DNA of 64,000 bases from an uncultured Rhizobiaceae group bacterium (GCA_937930635.1 CALHCF010000003.1:330272-394271), one strand, 5' to 3'; shown: positions 16,048 to 26,236, counted from the stretch's first letter. Notes: generated by a model not told the origin, from the letters alone. Program-made: numbers and translations.

Positions 16048-18063
16048 TCAGAAATTAGCGAGAGCGAGACGCGTAAACGCAACCCGGGTACGCGAATTGC
16101 CGGTAAAGGCATCGGCCCGCAACAAGGTGCGACCGCTATTAAAGCCTGCAGAGAAAACGGAGGCTGGCATTGGGCGACGCATACCCTGCTTGTAGCTTGG
16201 CGCTTTCAGGGTCGCCAACGCTCCAACGCGGGTGCTGCTTGAGACCGCCCAAACTTTGACTGAACGACCATCAAGGTCACCAAGCCGCAATTCCGGCTTG
16301 ATCGGTTCGCCATATCCCACGGCAACCATAGAGGGTTCACGGTCTGTCAGTTCGTTTGGCTTGGGAAGCGGAACCACAACCGGTTTCGTGGATTTGAGAA
16401 CTTCCTCAGCTCTCTCGACCACAGTCTCATCAATACGCCAGGCTGGCGCTGGCACGTTGCCAGGCACCTGCAGCGAGGCCTGAAGAACAGGTGGGGTCAC
16501 AACAGCAGCCGGCACGGCTTCAATCGGGTTACGCTTGGGTTGAAGGCGAGCAACAAACTCTTCCGTCGACTGTTGCGGGAACGTTGGACGGGCAACCGGT
16601 TTCGTTGGTTTCAACTGAGCTGATGCCACAACGGTTTCTTTTGCCTCAGCCAGAACCTCAACAGCCCGTTGCGAAGGCGTCAGGTTGGTTGAACTGGCCA
16701 AAGCCGTTCTGATGCGCGCGTTCAGGCGGGCAATCTCTTCTGACGTTTCCTTTGTAGCAGGCGGGGCCTGAGGAATCTCAACCCGGGGGCGCAGAATGCT
16801 GGTTCCCTCTTGTGGCAAAGCAAGCGCCACACGGGTATCACCGACCGGTTCCAGTGGCCGCCTGTCAATCTGTTGCGGCGTTTCATCGTTTTGAGCAATC
16901 TGCGTGGCAACCTGAGCAATCTGGGCCTGAGCAATCTGAGGCTCAGCAATCTGAGGTCTGCGTCGCGGAATTGTCACCCGCGAAGGCGTCAGATCAGACG
17001 GGTCTGCTGCAGCCAGTTGCAAGGCTTTCTCGCTATTCTTACGGGCGACTTCAGCTTCCTGCGCAAAGGGGTCCGGCCCCTTTGGTTTCTCCGCCACCAC
17101 AACAGCGGGAGCAGGAACTTCCTTCTTCTCAGGAGCTTCGATCTTCGGCTTTTCTTTCTTTACAGGAGCCTTTTTGACCACCTTTGGAGCAGCCTTTTTC
17201 GGCTTGGCAGTAACATTGCTCTCGTTCTCGTCGCCATCATCCCCGGATTTTCTGAAAATACGGGCCAGCAGCGTTTTCCTGACAGCCGAACGGCGGGAAC
17301 TGCCATCAGCATTGCGACCCCGTTTCAGGTTCGCCATTGCTGTCTTGTAACCCTTGAGCGGCTTGCCATTGGAAGGAACATGAATGGTTTTGCCACGCGG
17401 GAACACGCGCGCCAGCTGGCGGCGGCTCATCCGAGGCCAATGCCGCACCCGTCCCGTATCCATGTGCACAAATGAACCACGGTAAAAACCAACACCACCG
17501 CGATGAGCCTGAAGTCCAAGAGCACGAAGCTTTTTAACGCTCACATCCGGCATGAAGAAATCCAGCGCCTTGCCTCTAGTGTGCTGGCTGCTGCGTGCAA
17601 CACCGCGGCCCCGCCGCCGCAACATTTTGTTGGTGCGCGGAGAGCGGTATCCTGAAATCACGTGAATACGTTTGCGCGACCCACTTTTTTGGTAAACCTC
17701 CCAGACAAGATCCAGCAGCGCCGGATCCATCCGTGTCGGTTCCTTGCGCCGCCAGTCACGAAGAAAACGGTTGGCCTTGCGCAGGCCGCTTTTCACATAG
17801 CGACCGTTTTTCTTGAAGGTAATGTCTGCCTTTTCCTTGGTATGCGTAAAAAACATACGCAAGGTCCGGGTCTCGGCTTCGGCCTGGTTGAATGCGGCAG
17901 TGCCGGCGGAAAACAGGATCGCAAGAACACAAAGCAGCAACACACGCAAGCCGGTGCCGAAAACCGGTGCGACGGGATAAACCGTTTTCAAACCGCGCTG
18001 ATAAGCTGCCGACTGCATATTCAGGATCACGTCGCCTTTATACTCTGCGAAAAGCCAATACAT
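16048..18063 (-). CDS. DUF882 (M15-like) peptidase with long proline/alanine-rich C-terminus
   Basis: The 671-residue ORF has an N-terminal membrane anchor/signal (VLLLCVLAILFSAGTAAF). A DUF882 domain then includes VISGYRSPRTN, the zinc-ligand segment SSQHTRGKALDFF and the terminal ligand SFVHMDTGRVRHW, as in YcbK-type murein peptidases. After about residue 260 the protein becomes low complexity, rich in Lys, Pro, Ala and repeated QIAQ-like units, and ends in a region with no clear family. A later start at 18018 is possible. Probably periplasmic, acting on peptidoglycan crosslinks; the tail may span or bind the cell wall. Confidence 0.85.
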   Translation of the reverse strand: MYWLFAEYKGDVILNMQSAAYQRGLKTVYPVAPVFGTGLRVLLLCVLAILFSAGTAAFNQAEAETRTLRMFFTHTKEKADITFKKNGRYVKSGLRKANRFLRDWRRKEPTRMDPALLDLVWEVYQKSGSRKRIHVISGYRSPRTNKMLRRRGRGVARSSQHTRGKALDFFMPDVSVKKLRALGLQAHRGGVGFYRGSFVHMDTGRVRHWPRMSRRQLARVFPRGKTIHVPSNGKPLKGYKTAMANLKRGRNADGSSRRSAVRKTLLARIFRKSGDDGDENESNVTAKPKKAAPKVVKKAPVKKEKPKIEAPEKKEVPAPAVVVAEKPKGPDPFAQEAEVARKNSEKALQLAAADPSDLTPSRVTIPRRRPQIAEPQIAQAQIAQVATQIAQNDETPQQIDRRPLEPVGDTRVALALPQEGTSILRPRVEIPQAPPATKETSEEIARLNARIRTALASSTNLTPSQRAVEVLAEAKETVVASAQLKPTKPVARPTFPQQSTEEFVARLQPKRNPIEAVPAAVVTPPVLQASLQVPGNVPAPAWRIDETVVERAEEVLKSTKPVVVPLPKPNELTDREPSMVAVGYGEPIKPELRLGDLDGRSVKVWAVSSSTRVGALATLKAPSYKQGMRRPMPASVFSAGFNSGRTLLRADAFTGNSRTRVAFTRLALANF

Positions 18064-18176
18064 GCATCGTCACCCTAAGGTTCTTACCCATGCCACTCCG
18101 GCCCGCCAAAAATCGCAACGAATTGCGATCAATTAATGGCAGTCAGTATATTGACCACTGCGTGGTTAATATAGCG

Positions 18177-18197
18177 TTTCCAAAGGATTTTTGGAAA
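18177..18197. repeat. Perfect 8-bp inverted repeat TTTCCAAA
   Basis: TTTCCAAA and TTTGGAAA are separated by five bases in the gap between the end of the sigma54-activator gene and the DUF882 gene start (both minus). No T-run follows on either strand, so it is a weak terminator at best or a protein-binding dyad. Confidence 0.35.
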
Positions 18198-18223
18198 TTT
18201 TGGTGAATTTTTGCCCCAAATTC

Positions 18224-19777
18224 TTAAGCAACATCTGACGCAACGTCAAAATCTTCTTTGCGGCTACCTGCCGCATCCGCAACCGTGTTTGCGGTCGGAT
18301 TGGGGTCATTGGCGTCGATCCCCTGCTCCTTGAGTTTGCGATAGAGCGTTGAACGCCCGATGCCCAGGCTCTTAGCCACCCTGGTCATGCGCCCATTATG
18401 ATGAGCAATTGCAAAGCGGATCATTTTCCCTTCAACATCCTCTAAACTCCTCATTTCTCCCGTTTCTGAGAGCATTGAGACAGCAAAAGATGGAGTTTGA
18501 ATCGACGCTGGATCGCTGGGCTGGCTGTTCACCGGAGCAGTAGAAACCAGCGGAACAATCTTGCCATCATCGCTAGTTTTGAAATCTTCCCCCATTGCAG
18601 CCGCGACTTGTGGAAACTCGTTGGGGGTCAGTTCTTCGCCATCACACAAAATTACAGCGCGAAAGATTGTGTTTTCAAGCTGCCGTATGTTGCCCGGCCA
18701 ATCATAGGCTTCCAGCATCGAAAGAGCGTCCTTTCGGATGCCGGAAATGCCACGACGCCCCTCTTCCAGACAGATGCGGGCCGTAAAATGCTTCACAAGC
18801 GCCGCGATATCGGTCTTGCGTGCGCTAAGCGTAGGAACAAGGATTGGGAAAACATTCAGCCGGTAGTAAAGATCTTCCCGGAACTGGCCGGACTTCACCA
18901 GCTCAATCATGTCTCGATTGGTCGCGGAGATCAGTCGGAAATCTGTCTTTACCGAGCGCTTGGCCCCAACTGGATCAATCTCGCCTTCCTGGATAGCGCG
19001 CAAGAGTTTGACCTGAATATCGAGCGAAAGTTCACCAACCTCGTCAAGAAAAAGCGTACCGCCATCGGCCTCTTTGAACTTGCCGGAATGACTGGAAACT
19101 GCGCCGGTAAACGCTCCTTTTTCATGACCAAACAGAATGCTCTCAACCAGGTTTTCCGGCAAGGCACCGCAATTGACGGTCACGAAGGGTTTGCCATTGC
19201 GCGGACTGGACCCCTGAATGGCGCGAGCAACAACTTCCTTGCCCACACCCGATTCACCTTCGATCAAAATTGGGATGGATGACGCCGCAGCACGCCGCCC
19301 CAGACCGGCAACCTTTTGCATTGCCGGGCTGTCACCAATGACATCATCAAAGCCAAAGACGCCATTGTCCGATTTTCGGATCTTGCGAACAACATCCTCC
19401 ATGGCCCCCAGCTTCAGCGCATTGTGAATGGAAACCTTCAACCGTTCGAACGAGACGGGTTTGACACAAAAATCTGTTGCCCCCGCCCGCATAGCGCTCA
19501 CAACCGCGTCGATGCTGCCCTGTGACGTCTGCACGATGACCGGCACGTCAACATTCTTGCGCCGCAACTGCTCCAGGACGCCCATGCCATCCAGGCCCGG
19601 CATGACCAGATCGAGCACCACAATCGAGATATCAGCGCCAGAACCATCACAGAGCATGTCGACGGCACTCTCACCATCCTGCACCATGACAGCCCGATAT
19701 CCCATTTTGTTGACAGCATTTTCCAGCAACCTGCGTTGTACCGGATCATCGTCAACGATAAGTACTGTCGTACCCAT
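18224..19777 (-). CDS. Sigma-54-dependent response regulator (NtrC/DctD class)
   Basis: Three domains are visible in 517 residues. A receiver has the acidic pocket VDDD and a phospho-Asp near 56. An AAA+ ATPase has Walker A GESGVGKE (174-181), the sigma54-contact loop GAFTGA (221-226), Walker B TLFLDEV and an arginine-finger region. A Fis-type HTH (GRMTRVAKSLGIGRSTLYRKL) lies near the C-terminus. It activates sigma54 promoters when phosphorylated. No cognate kinase is adjacent. Divergent from pepF with a 167-bp gap. Its regulon is unknown. Confidence 0.93.
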   Translation of the reverse strand: MGTTVLIVDDDPVQRRLLENAVNKMGYRAVMVQDGESAVDMLCDGSGADISIVVLDLVMPGLDGMGVLEQLRRKNVDVPVIVQTSQGSIDAVVSAMRAGATDFCVKPVSFERLKVSIHNALKLGAMEDVVRKIRKSDNGVFGFDDVIGDSPAMQKVAGLGRRAAASSIPILIEGESGVGKEVVARAIQGSSPRNGKPFVTVNCGALPENLVESILFGHEKGAFTGAVSSHSGKFKEADGGTLFLDEVGELSLDIQVKLLRAIQEGEIDPVGAKRSVKTDFRLISATNRDMIELVKSGQFREDLYYRLNVFPILVPTLSARKTDIAALVKHFTARICLEEGRRGISGIRKDALSMLEAYDWPGNIRQLENTIFRAVILCDGEELTPNEFPQVAAAMGEDFKTSDDGKIVPLVSTAPVNSQPSDPASIQTPSFAVSMLSETGEMRSLEDVEGKMIRFAIAHHNGRMTRVAKSLGIGRSTLYRKLKEQGIDANDPNPTANTVADAAGSRKEDFDVASDVA

Positions 19778-19944
19778 GGTGCTCCTGGTGGTATCCCGTT
19801 AAGAATCGGTTCAAATTGGCACACTGCCCTGAACGCTGACTTAACCTCTCTGGTAAAGATAAGATTAACGTCCAGGTTCGCGGTTACTCATAATTGGTTG
19901 TAAAACCTTTAGAAACGGTGCCTTTCGGCAAGGAATCAAATCAT

Positions 19945-21780
19945 ATGAAAAGTGTATACAAGGCGTCGATTGTCAAAGCCCTGGCTGAAGGAGCCGCGAC
20001 AAAAAGCGAAGCCACCCTGCCCGAATGGAATCTCGACGACCTGTATCCCGGCATGGAATCAGCGGAGTTCAGGAAAGATTTTGATGCCTCCATCCCGATG
20101 GCCCAGGAATTTGAGATCCGGTACAAGGGCAATTTGCAGGCGCTGCTTGAAGAGGGTGGCGGAAAACTCGCGCAGGCCATTCGCGATTACGAAGCTCTGG
20201 AAGAAACACTGGGGCGCATCATTTCCTATGCGGGTCTGCTTTATGCCGGCAATTCTGCCGATCCCGTTCGTGCCAAATTTTATGGCGATGTGCAGGAAAG
20301 GATCACCACCGCCAGCAGCAATTTGCTGTTCTTCGGGCTTGAGCTGAACCGCCTGGAAGACGATGCCATCAGCCAGGCAATGGAGAACGATGCGGCTCTG
20401 GCTCACTACCGCCCGTGGCTCACCGACTTGCGCCTGGATAAGCCCTACCAGCTGGATGACAAGCTGGAGCAGCTTTTCCTTGAGAAGTCAGCAACCGGAC
20501 GTGCTGCATTCAACCGGCTGTTTGATGAGACCATGTCAAACCTGCGCTTCCAGGTGGATGGAGAAGAGCTCGCCATCGAACCGACACTCAACATGCTTCA
20601 GCACACCGACGGAGATGTTCGCAAGTCCGCATCCGACGCACTGATTGAGACCTTTAAGGGCAATCTGCGCCTGTTTACGCTGATCACCAACACGCTGGCA
20701 AAGGACAAACAGATCGGCGACACTTGGCGGGGTTTCAACGATGTTGCCGACAGCCGCCATCTCGCTAATCGTGTGGAAGGGCCGGTGGTGGATGCATTGG
20801 TCAACGCTGTTGAAGATGCGTTTCCCCGCATCTCTCACCGCTATTACAAAATGAAGGCCAAATGGCTGGGTATGGATGTCCTTAATCACTGGGACCGCAA
20901 CGCACCTTTGCCCGATGGCCCGCAACGCGACATTGGCTGGAAGGAGGCACAAGAAACTGTATTGACCGCCTATTCCGGTTTCGCGCCGGAGATGGCTGAT
21001 ATTGCCTCTGACTTTTTTGAAAAGCGCTGGATTGATGCTCCGGTTCGACCCGGCAAATCACCGGGAGCCTTCGCCCATCCAACCGTACCGTCAGCTCACC
21101 CCTACGTGTTGCTCAATTATCAGGGCAAGCCTCGCGATGTGATGACCCTGGCCCATGAACTGGGACATGGCGTCCATCAGGTTCTGGCCGGTAAGCAGGG
21201 AGCGCTGATGGCGTCGACACCTCTGACGCTGGCCGAAACGGCAAGTGTGTTCGGGGAAATGCTGACCTTTCGTTCCTTGCTCGAAACGGCCGATTCTGCA
21301 CAGGAGCGAAAAGCCCTTCTCGCAGCCAAGGTCGAAGACATGATCAATACGGTCGTGCGACAAATCGCCTTCTATCTCTTTGAACGCAAAGTCCATGAGG
21401 AACGCCGCAATGGTGAGCTGACGTCAGATCAGCTTGGCGATATCTGGATGTCAGTTCAGGCTTCCAGTCTGGGACCGGCGGTCAGAATGGGTCCCGGCTA
21501 CGAGACCTTCTGGACCTACATTCCGCATTTCATCCATTCGCCTTTTTATGTCTACGCCTACGCTTTCGGCGATTGTCTCGTAAATTCCCTCTATGCGGTC
21601 TATCAGAACTCCGAAAGCGGTTTTCAAAAGAAATACTTTGACATGCTGCGCGCTGGCGGCACCAAACATCACAGCGAACTTCTGGCTCCGTTTGGGCTGG
21701 ATGCCAGCGATCCGGCTTTCTGGCAAAAGGGTCTGTCGGTTATCGAGAACCTGATCGATGAAATCGAGGACCTTGACTAA
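19945..21780 (+). CDS. pepF: Oligoendopeptidase F (M3 family)
   Basis: The 611-residue zinc metallopeptidase has the HEXXH motif in TLAHELGHGVHQ and the third ligand Glu in the helix containing LAETASVFGEM. The substrate-closing segment RMGPGYETFWTYIPHFIHSPFYVYAYAFG is also present; together these are the typical PepF layout. The ATG at 19945 has AAGGA about 12 bases upstream; the ORF track begins at an unlikely TTG. It degrades oligopeptides of roughly 7-20 residues in the cytoplasm. It stands alone. Confidence 0.92.
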   Translation: MKSVYKASIVKALAEGAATKSEATLPEWNLDDLYPGMESAEFRKDFDASIPMAQEFEIRYKGNLQALLEEGGGKLAQAIRDYEALEETLGRIISYAGLLYAGNSADPVRAKFYGDVQERITTASSNLLFFGLELNRLEDDAISQAMENDAALAHYRPWLTDLRLDKPYQLDDKLEQLFLEKSATGRAAFNRLFDETMSNLRFQVDGEELAIEPTLNMLQHTDGDVRKSASDALIETFKGNLRLFTLITNTLAKDKQIGDTWRGFNDVADSRHLANRVEGPVVDALVNAVEDAFPRISHRYYKMKAKWLGMDVLNHWDRNAPLPDGPQRDIGWKEAQETVLTAYSGFAPEMADIASDFFEKRWIDAPVRPGKSPGAFAHPTVPSAHPYVLLNYQGKPRDVMTLAHELGHGVHQVLAGKQGALMASTPLTLAETASVFGEMLTFRSLLETADSAQERKALLAAKVEDMINTVVRQIAFYLFERKVHEERRNGELTSDQLGDIWMSVQASSLGPAVRMGPGYETFWTYIPHFIHSPFYVYAYAFGDCLVNSLYAVYQNSESGFQKKYFDMLRAGGTKHHSELLAPFGLDASDPAFWQKGLSVIENLIDEIEDLD

Positions 21781-21887
21781 TCGCAAGTTTTTTGGGGAAT
21801 TACTCGCAACTGGCCCTTCACCGTGCCATAATCACTTTATATAGGCACATGATGTGGCCAAAAAACGAGCTTGGGGACAGTTCGACG

Positions 21888-22337
21888 ATGCGAAACACAA
21901 TACTCATTTCCCTGTCATTGGCTGGTGCTGTGGCGCTGTCTGGTTGTCAGTCGACCGGATTCGGCCTTCCGTCGCTGCGTTCGGCACCAAAGGCGCAAAG
22001 CACCGCTACGCCGCAATTGACGGCAAATGCGGCACCTGCAACACGGGCTGCTCCACCGACCGGTATTGACGGCAGGTGGATACCCACCGACGAAGGCGCC
22101 AGAGGCGTCTATGTCGCAGAATTCCGCAAGGGCGTATTCGTTTCGCGCCCCCCCAACAATGGCGACGCATTGGCTCGTGGCCGTTACACTGTAAAATCCG
22201 AAAAAGAAGTAGAGCTGAGCTTTATCGGAGCGGTCTCAAAACGCTCCGTCAACGCAACATGTGAACGCAAATCCGCCGACACGCTTTTCTGCGTGCCAAA
22301 CAGCGGTTCACCGTTCAATCTGCGCAGAACCGGCTGA
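21888..22337 (+). CDS. Omp10-like outer-membrane lipoprotein
   Basis: The product starts with a lipoprotein signal (ISLSLAGAVALSGC, lipobox Cys about residue 20), followed by an Ala/Pro/Thr-rich linker. A small C-terminal domain contains GIDGRWIP, the GRYTVKSEKEVELSF strand, a Cys pair (ATCERK, LFCVPN) and the ending SPFNLRRTG. The order and wording resemble the Brucella Omp10 / protease-inhibitor-like (Inh) fold. The Cys pair probably forms a disulfide. 149 residues. The ORF-track start at 21792 is too early. A structural or protective envelope role is inferred. Confidence 0.72.
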   Translation: MRNTILISLSLAGAVALSGCQSTGFGLPSLRSAPKAQSTATPQLTANAAPATRAAPPTGIDGRWIPTDEGARGVYVAEFRKGVFVSRPPNNGDALARGRYTVKSEKEVELSFIGAVSKRSVNATCERKSADTLFCVPNSGSPFNLRRTG

Positions 22338-22432
22338 TCAACATCAAATTTTTGGCAGACACCTTGCACCATCAGCGAGCCTTGGTGTAACCCGTTAATG
22401 AGCAAAACGACCTATAGGGGCGAGCAAACTTA

Positions 22433-22657
22433 ATGGCTGACCAGAGTTATGACGTGAACCATGAAGATGGTGCACCAATGGATTATCCGCAGCACGAAGA
22501 GACTTATTCACTGTTCCTTTGGATGACCAAATGGGGCATTTTGTTTAACGTCGCACTTTTGGTTGCAATGGCCGTTGGCTTCTTCATGGGCGGTGGCTTT
22601 CTTGGCGGTACACTCACCTTCATCATCTTGATGATAGTGGCCCGCATCGTCGCCTGA
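22433..22657 (+). CDS. aa3-type cytochrome c oxidase subunit IV
   Basis: The 74-residue product has a polar, acidic N-terminus with the heme-copper subunit IV signature HEETYSLFLWMTKWG, then two closely spaced hydrophobic segments ending MIVARIVA. This is the small bacterial-type (COX4_pro_2) accessory subunit of the aa3 terminal oxidase in the inner membrane. Its catalytic subunits are not in this window, as is common in this order. Confidence 0.88.
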   Translation: MADQSYDVNHEDGAPMDYPQHEETYSLFLWMTKWGILFNVALLVAMAVGFFMGGGFLGGTLTFIILMIVARIVA

Positions 22658-22759
22658 CACACAAAAATATTGCCTGACGCGAAAATCGTTTCAAGGGTTT
22701 CGAACGTTTCAGTTTTTGGCTGATACGCCAAACCGGCTGACAGCCGCCTGGCGCTTATA

Positions 22760-23599
22760 TCAGGATCCGCGGGTGCGGCGTTTACCTTCCTGAGCGGGCT
22801 GGTATTTTGGCTTGAGCACAGCAGCCCGCGAATAGGAGCGAAAAGCCCGTTTCTTCTGGCCGCGCTGCTCATAAACCAGCGCCTGATTGGTCCATGCTTC
22901 CGCATAGTTGGGGTCAAGCTTCAACGCCGTGTTGAAATCATCCAGCGCATTATCAAGCGAGTTACCCGCAAGATAAGAAAGCCCACGGGCATTGTAAGGT
23001 TCGGGCTGTTTGTCAGCCAGCGAAATCGCATTTGAAAAATCTTCAATCGCTTCATCATGATTGCGATTGCGTTGGTAGATCAAACCCCGGTTGTGATAAG
23101 CTCGGGGATTGGTAGTACCAAGCTGAATGGCTCTGCCATAGTCGGCAAAAGCAGATCGTGTCCGGTCTGCCCGGCGATACACATCACCGCGCCCGACATA
23201 GGCTTCACTGTAATTCGCGTTGATCGCCAGAGCGCGGTCATAGTCCTTTGCCGCTTTGGCAAGTTCACCGGTCCGGCTGAAAATCAAACCCCGGTTTGCG
23301 TAAGCCTGATAGAAGCGCGAATCGAGAGAAATCGCCGTATTGAAATCCTGAAGCGCCTGCGAGAACTTGCCAGCCCTGCCATAAGCCGCGCCGCGCACAT
23401 TATAGGCGTTGGGATCACGCGGATTGCTATTGACCACGTCCGAAAGCGAGCTGATATTTTCCGCTGAACCCTGTTCTTTATCGAGCTTCAAACCGTCGGG
23501 AAGGTTCGTTGAAACACAACCCGCCAGCAACACACCAGCCACAAGAAGGCCCGTGTTAAGAAGCGTCTTCGGTTTCCTAAAATTTACTGGTCTGCTCAT
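22760..23599 (-). CDS. Tetratricopeptide-repeat lipoprotein
   Basis: The start at 23599 is preferred because it puts a lipobox (VAGVLLAGC) about 30 residues in. Six to seven TPR units follow; each has the pattern AYxNRGxxYxxxGxxxxAxxDxxxAIxLD, beginning with NAYNVRGAAYGRAGKF and ending in a basic tail. Length about 279. The lipobox suggests envelope attachment, where the repeats probably scaffold other proteins; an NlpI-like role is only an analogy. Convergent with the oxidase subunit IV gene. Confidence 0.85.
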   Translation of the reverse strand: MSRPVNFRKPKTLLNTGLLVAGVLLAGCVSTNLPDGLKLDKEQGSAENISSLSDVVNSNPRDPNAYNVRGAAYGRAGKFSQALQDFNTAISLDSRFYQAYANRGLIFSRTGELAKAAKDYDRALAINANYSEAYVGRGDVYRRADRTRSAFADYGRAIQLGTTNPRAYHNRGLIYQRNRNHDEAIEDFSNAISLADKQPEPYNARGLSYLAGNSLDNALDDFNTALKLDPNYAEAWTNQALVYEQRGQKKRAFRSYSRAAVLKPKYQPAQEGKRRTRGS

Positions 23600-23780
23600 G
23601 AAAGCCGTGACCGTCCGTTTTCCAGGCACATAAACATGCACAGTCCACCCCAACCCCAGTTGATGTCTATACCGCCAATGCGTTGACCACCCACTTGTTT
23701 ATCCCCGTTGAACATATCCAAATGCAGGGGGTCCGCGCCAGCCCAGACTTAACCAACCAGAACTTAGCCCCAGATAAAAC

Positions 23781-23813
23781 ACAAAAGGCGACCGATTCCA
23801 GAATCGCTCGCCT
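23781..23813 (-). terminator. Rho-independent terminator of rpsU
   Basis: Read on the minus strand, AGGCGA-CGATT pairs with AATCG-TCGCCT (with small bulges), and the stem runs directly into TTTTGTGTTTT. It lies about 60 bp after the rpsU stop. Confidence 0.75.
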
Positions 23814-23871
23814 GATCAGCATTTAATTCCATAATCGGCAAAATTGGGGCAATACCCAAATTTGTTCCTGA

Positions 23872-24102
23872 TTAACGGCTGGTGGTGGGTTTGCCGGGAA
23901 TCAGACCTTCACGCTGGGCGCGTTTACGGGCCAGTTTACGGGCACGACGCACAGCCTCTGCCTTTTCCCGGGCACGTTTTTCGGACGGTTTCTCATAAAA
24001 GTTCCGCAATTTCATTTCACGGAAAACGCCTTCTCTTTGAAGCTTTTTCTTCAGGGCACGGAGGGCTTGATCAACATTATTGTCACGAACGACGACTTGC
24101 AC
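23872..24102 (-). CDS. rpsU: 30S ribosomal protein S21
   Basis: A basic 76-residue protein with the S21 core: [40 protein letters not shown] and an Arg/Lys/Ala-rich helix. It binds the 30S subunit near the anti-Shine-Dalgarno region. Monocistronic; a terminator follows and about 215 bp separate its start from the purK stop. Confidence 0.96.
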   Translation of the reverse strand: MQVVVRDNNVDQALRALKKKLQREGVFREMKLRNFYEKPSEKRAREKAEAVRRARKLARKRAQREGLIPGKPTTSR

Positions 24103-24318
24103 GGGCTTTTCCCATTTCTGAATACATAGATGTTGTGAGAGTTAGGATCGGTGACATACGGACAAATTATAAAAATTTAGCCCGAATTCAGGCACACAAG
24201 CCTTTATCCCGGTTCTCGCAGAGAACCAATTAGGGTGTCGATAGCAGACAAGTTTTGAGTTGTCCAGTATTTCAGCACGTTTCGGGCGCAGTTTGTCGCG
24301 CCAGGACACACTCAAAAA

Positions 24319-25464
24319 TCAACGGGCGAGTGCCAGCAATTGGACATAGTGGCCCATCTTCCGCCCGGCCCGCGCCTCGGCCTTGCCATAGAGTGTCACC
24401 TGTACCGATGGGTCGTCAAGAAGATCGGCAATTGTGTCCGCCTCATGCCCCAGCAAATTGCTCATGCTGCAATCATGGTGACGAGAGACTGAGCCCAGGG
24501 GAAGACCGCAAATCGCCCGAATATGCTGTTCGAATTGCGAGGTTTCGCAGGCTTCGTGGGTCCAGTGTCCCGAATTATGAACCCTGGGAGCAATCTCGTT
24601 TACAAGAAGCCTGTCACCCGCCTGAAAGAACTCCACTCCCAAAACACCAACATAGTCGAGCGCATCAAGAATTCTGGTTGCTATGCGACCCGCTTCATCC
24701 GCCTGTTCATCGGAAAGTTGAGCCGGAACGGTGGAACGGCGCAGGATTCCGCCCTCATGTTCATTGGTTGCGGGATCAAAACTGCGCACATTGCCCTTGC
24801 GGTCACGGGCCGCAATCACGGAAAACTCGCTTGAAAAAGCAACCTTCTTTTCAAGCACATAGGGCCCCGTCCCGATCTGGGTCAGCGCGGCCTCAACATC
24901 ACCATCAGCAGCGTCGAAAACATGCTGTCCTTTCCCGTCATATCCAAACCGGCGCGTCTTCAAAACACCGCCGTCGAAAGCCTTCAGTGCAGCCCGGATA
25001 TCGCTGGCATTTTCGACGGGCTCAAAGGGAGCCACCTCGATGCCATTTTCGCGAAGGAACGTCTTTTCCGTAAGCCGGTCCTGCGACACCTCCAGCGCAC
25101 GGGAAGGGGGAAAGAGAGGAACCTTCGCCTCCAAATAACGTGCAGCAGAAAGCGGAACGTTTTCAAACTCATAGGTAACAACGTCACAAAGGTCCGCAAG
25201 CCGGTCAAGCGCTTCGGGATCATCATAAGGTGCGGCCAGATGTTCATTGGCAAGCTGAGCTGCAGGGCACCCCGTCGACGGTTCCAGCACCACAACACGA
25301 TACCCAAGCCGGGCCGCACTTGAAGCCAGCATACGCCCCAATTGCCCACCACCAATCATTCCTATTGTGGCATTGGGCAACAAGGCTCCCTGCTCGCTTG
25401 TCAGGCCATCCTCAGTCAACTGGATGGTCTCCAACGGCGCCGGTTTGGGCGCTCCGCCACTCAT
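24319..25464 (-). CDS. purK: N5-carboxyaminoimidazole ribonucleotide synthase
   Basis: ATP-grasp enzyme of purine synthesis that carboxylates AIR to N5-CAIR. Landmarks: [15 protein letters not shown] at the N-terminus, the ATP-grasp segment [25 protein letters not shown], and the C-terminal substrate region [15 protein letters not shown] chose the ATG at 25464, which overlaps the purE 3' end by about 50 bp and gives 381 residues; the ORF track extends unrealistically. Co-translated after purE. Confidence 0.95.
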   Translation of the reverse strand: MSGGAPKPAPLETIQLTEDGLTSEQGALLPNATIGMIGGGQLGRMLASSAARLGYRVVVLEPSTGCPAAQLANEHLAAPYDDPEALDRLADLCDVVTYEFENVPLSAARYLEAKVPLFPPSRALEVSQDRLTEKTFLRENGIEVAPFEPVENASDIRAALKAFDGGVLKTRRFGYDGKGQHVFDAADGDVEAALTQIGTGPYVLEKKVAFSSEFSVIAARDRKGNVRSFDPATNEHEGGILRRSTVPAQLSDEQADEAGRIATRILDALDYVGVLGVEFFQAGDRLLVNEIAPRVHNSGHWTHEACETSQFEQHIRAICGLPLGSVSRHHDCSMSNLLGHEADTIADLLDDPSVQVTLYGKAEARAGRKMGHYVQLLALAR

Positions 25465-25915
25465 CAAGGCGCATCGCCAGATCATCATCATTAAGTGCCA
25501 GTACGGCAGTGGCAAGCAATGCAGCATTGACGGCACCTGCCTTGCCGATTGCAAGCGTTCCAACCGGAATCCCCGCAGGCATCTGTACGATAGACAAGAG
25601 GCTGTCCTGGCCGGACAATGCTGCCGACTGCACCGGCACCCCAAACACCGGCAAAGGTGTCAGGGCAGCGATCATGCCGGGAAGGTGCGCAGCCCCGCCG
25701 GCACCAGCAATGATGACCTTGTGGCCGGTGGCCTTTGCACCTTTTGCAAACGCGCTCATTCGGTCAGGCGTGCGGTGTGCAGATACAATTTTTGCGTCGC
25801 ACGACACGTCCAGTTTTTTGAGAGTATCAACCGCGTGGCGCATGGTTTCCCAGTCCGACTGACTTCCCATAACGATGGCCACCAAAGCGCCATCAGACTG
25901 CGATGTGGCACTCAT
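25412..25915 (-). CDS. purE: N5-carboxyaminoimidazole ribonucleotide mutase
   Basis: Class I PurE that converts N5-CAIR to CAIR. The 167-residue product has the substrate signature GSQSDWETM, the [10 protein letters not shown] loop with the catalytic His, [13 protein letters not shown] and GVPVQS. The start at 25915 overlaps the stop of a DUF465 gene (4 bp), so DUF465-purE-purK form one operon on the minus strand. The ORF-track start at 26014 lies inside the DUF465 gene. Confidence 0.96.
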   Translation of the reverse strand: MSATSQSDGALVAIVMGSQSDWETMRHAVDTLKKLDVSCDAKIVSAHRTPDRMSAFAKGAKATGHKVIIAGAGGAAHLPGMIAALTPLPVFGVPVQSAALSGQDSLLSIVQMPAGIPVGTLAIGKAGAVNAALLATAVLALNDDDLAMRLDEWRSAQTGAVGDHPVD

Positions 25916-26118
25916 GCAATAATGTCCGGTATAATATTGGAGGCAACTTTTTCCATCTTGTCTTTCAGACCGAGTTTTTTCTTTTTCATGCGCTGAACCG
26001 CCAACGGGTCGCACCCTTTCGCAATCATGGCGTCAATTGCCATGTGATAGTCGTCATGCTCCAGTTTCAGTTGCGCCAGTTTCATGCGCAAGTGAGCCTG
26101 GTCCTGATCATCGCTCAT
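25912..26118 (-). CDS. DUF465 (YdcH) family small protein, co-transcribed with purE
   Basis: The 68-residue product reads [22 protein letters not shown], then [20 protein letters not shown]. This is the two-helix hairpin with a central KKKKL turn found in DUF465/YdcH proteins. It overlaps the purE start by 4 bp. Function unknown; these proteins are thought to form helical bundles. Another member lies divergently 220 bp away. Confidence 0.85.
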   Translation of the reverse strand: MSDDQDQAHLRMKLAQLKLEHDDYHMAIDAMIAKGCDPLAVQRMKKKKLGLKDKMEKVASNIIPDIIA

Positions 26119-26204
26119 ACTGACATACCTGCCTGATTGAAGCGGGTCTTCTAACCTCTTTTATGCCATCGCGCCAAGAGCAGGCACTTAACACCTGCAA
26201 TTCC

Positions 26205-26236
26205 GGCGCAAACTTCCACAGGCGCAAACTTCCACA
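26205..26236. repeat. Direct tandem duplication of a 16-bp unit
   Basis: GGCGCAAACTTCCACA occurs twice head to tail in the gap between two divergent DUF465 genes. No dyad is associated. It is probably a recent slippage duplication. Confidence 0.6.

Noticed and set aside
23057-23467. Long plus-strand ORF opposite the TPR gene
   Set aside because: It is a shadow frame of the TPR gene. It has no family wording, and the minus-strand product carries the repeats.
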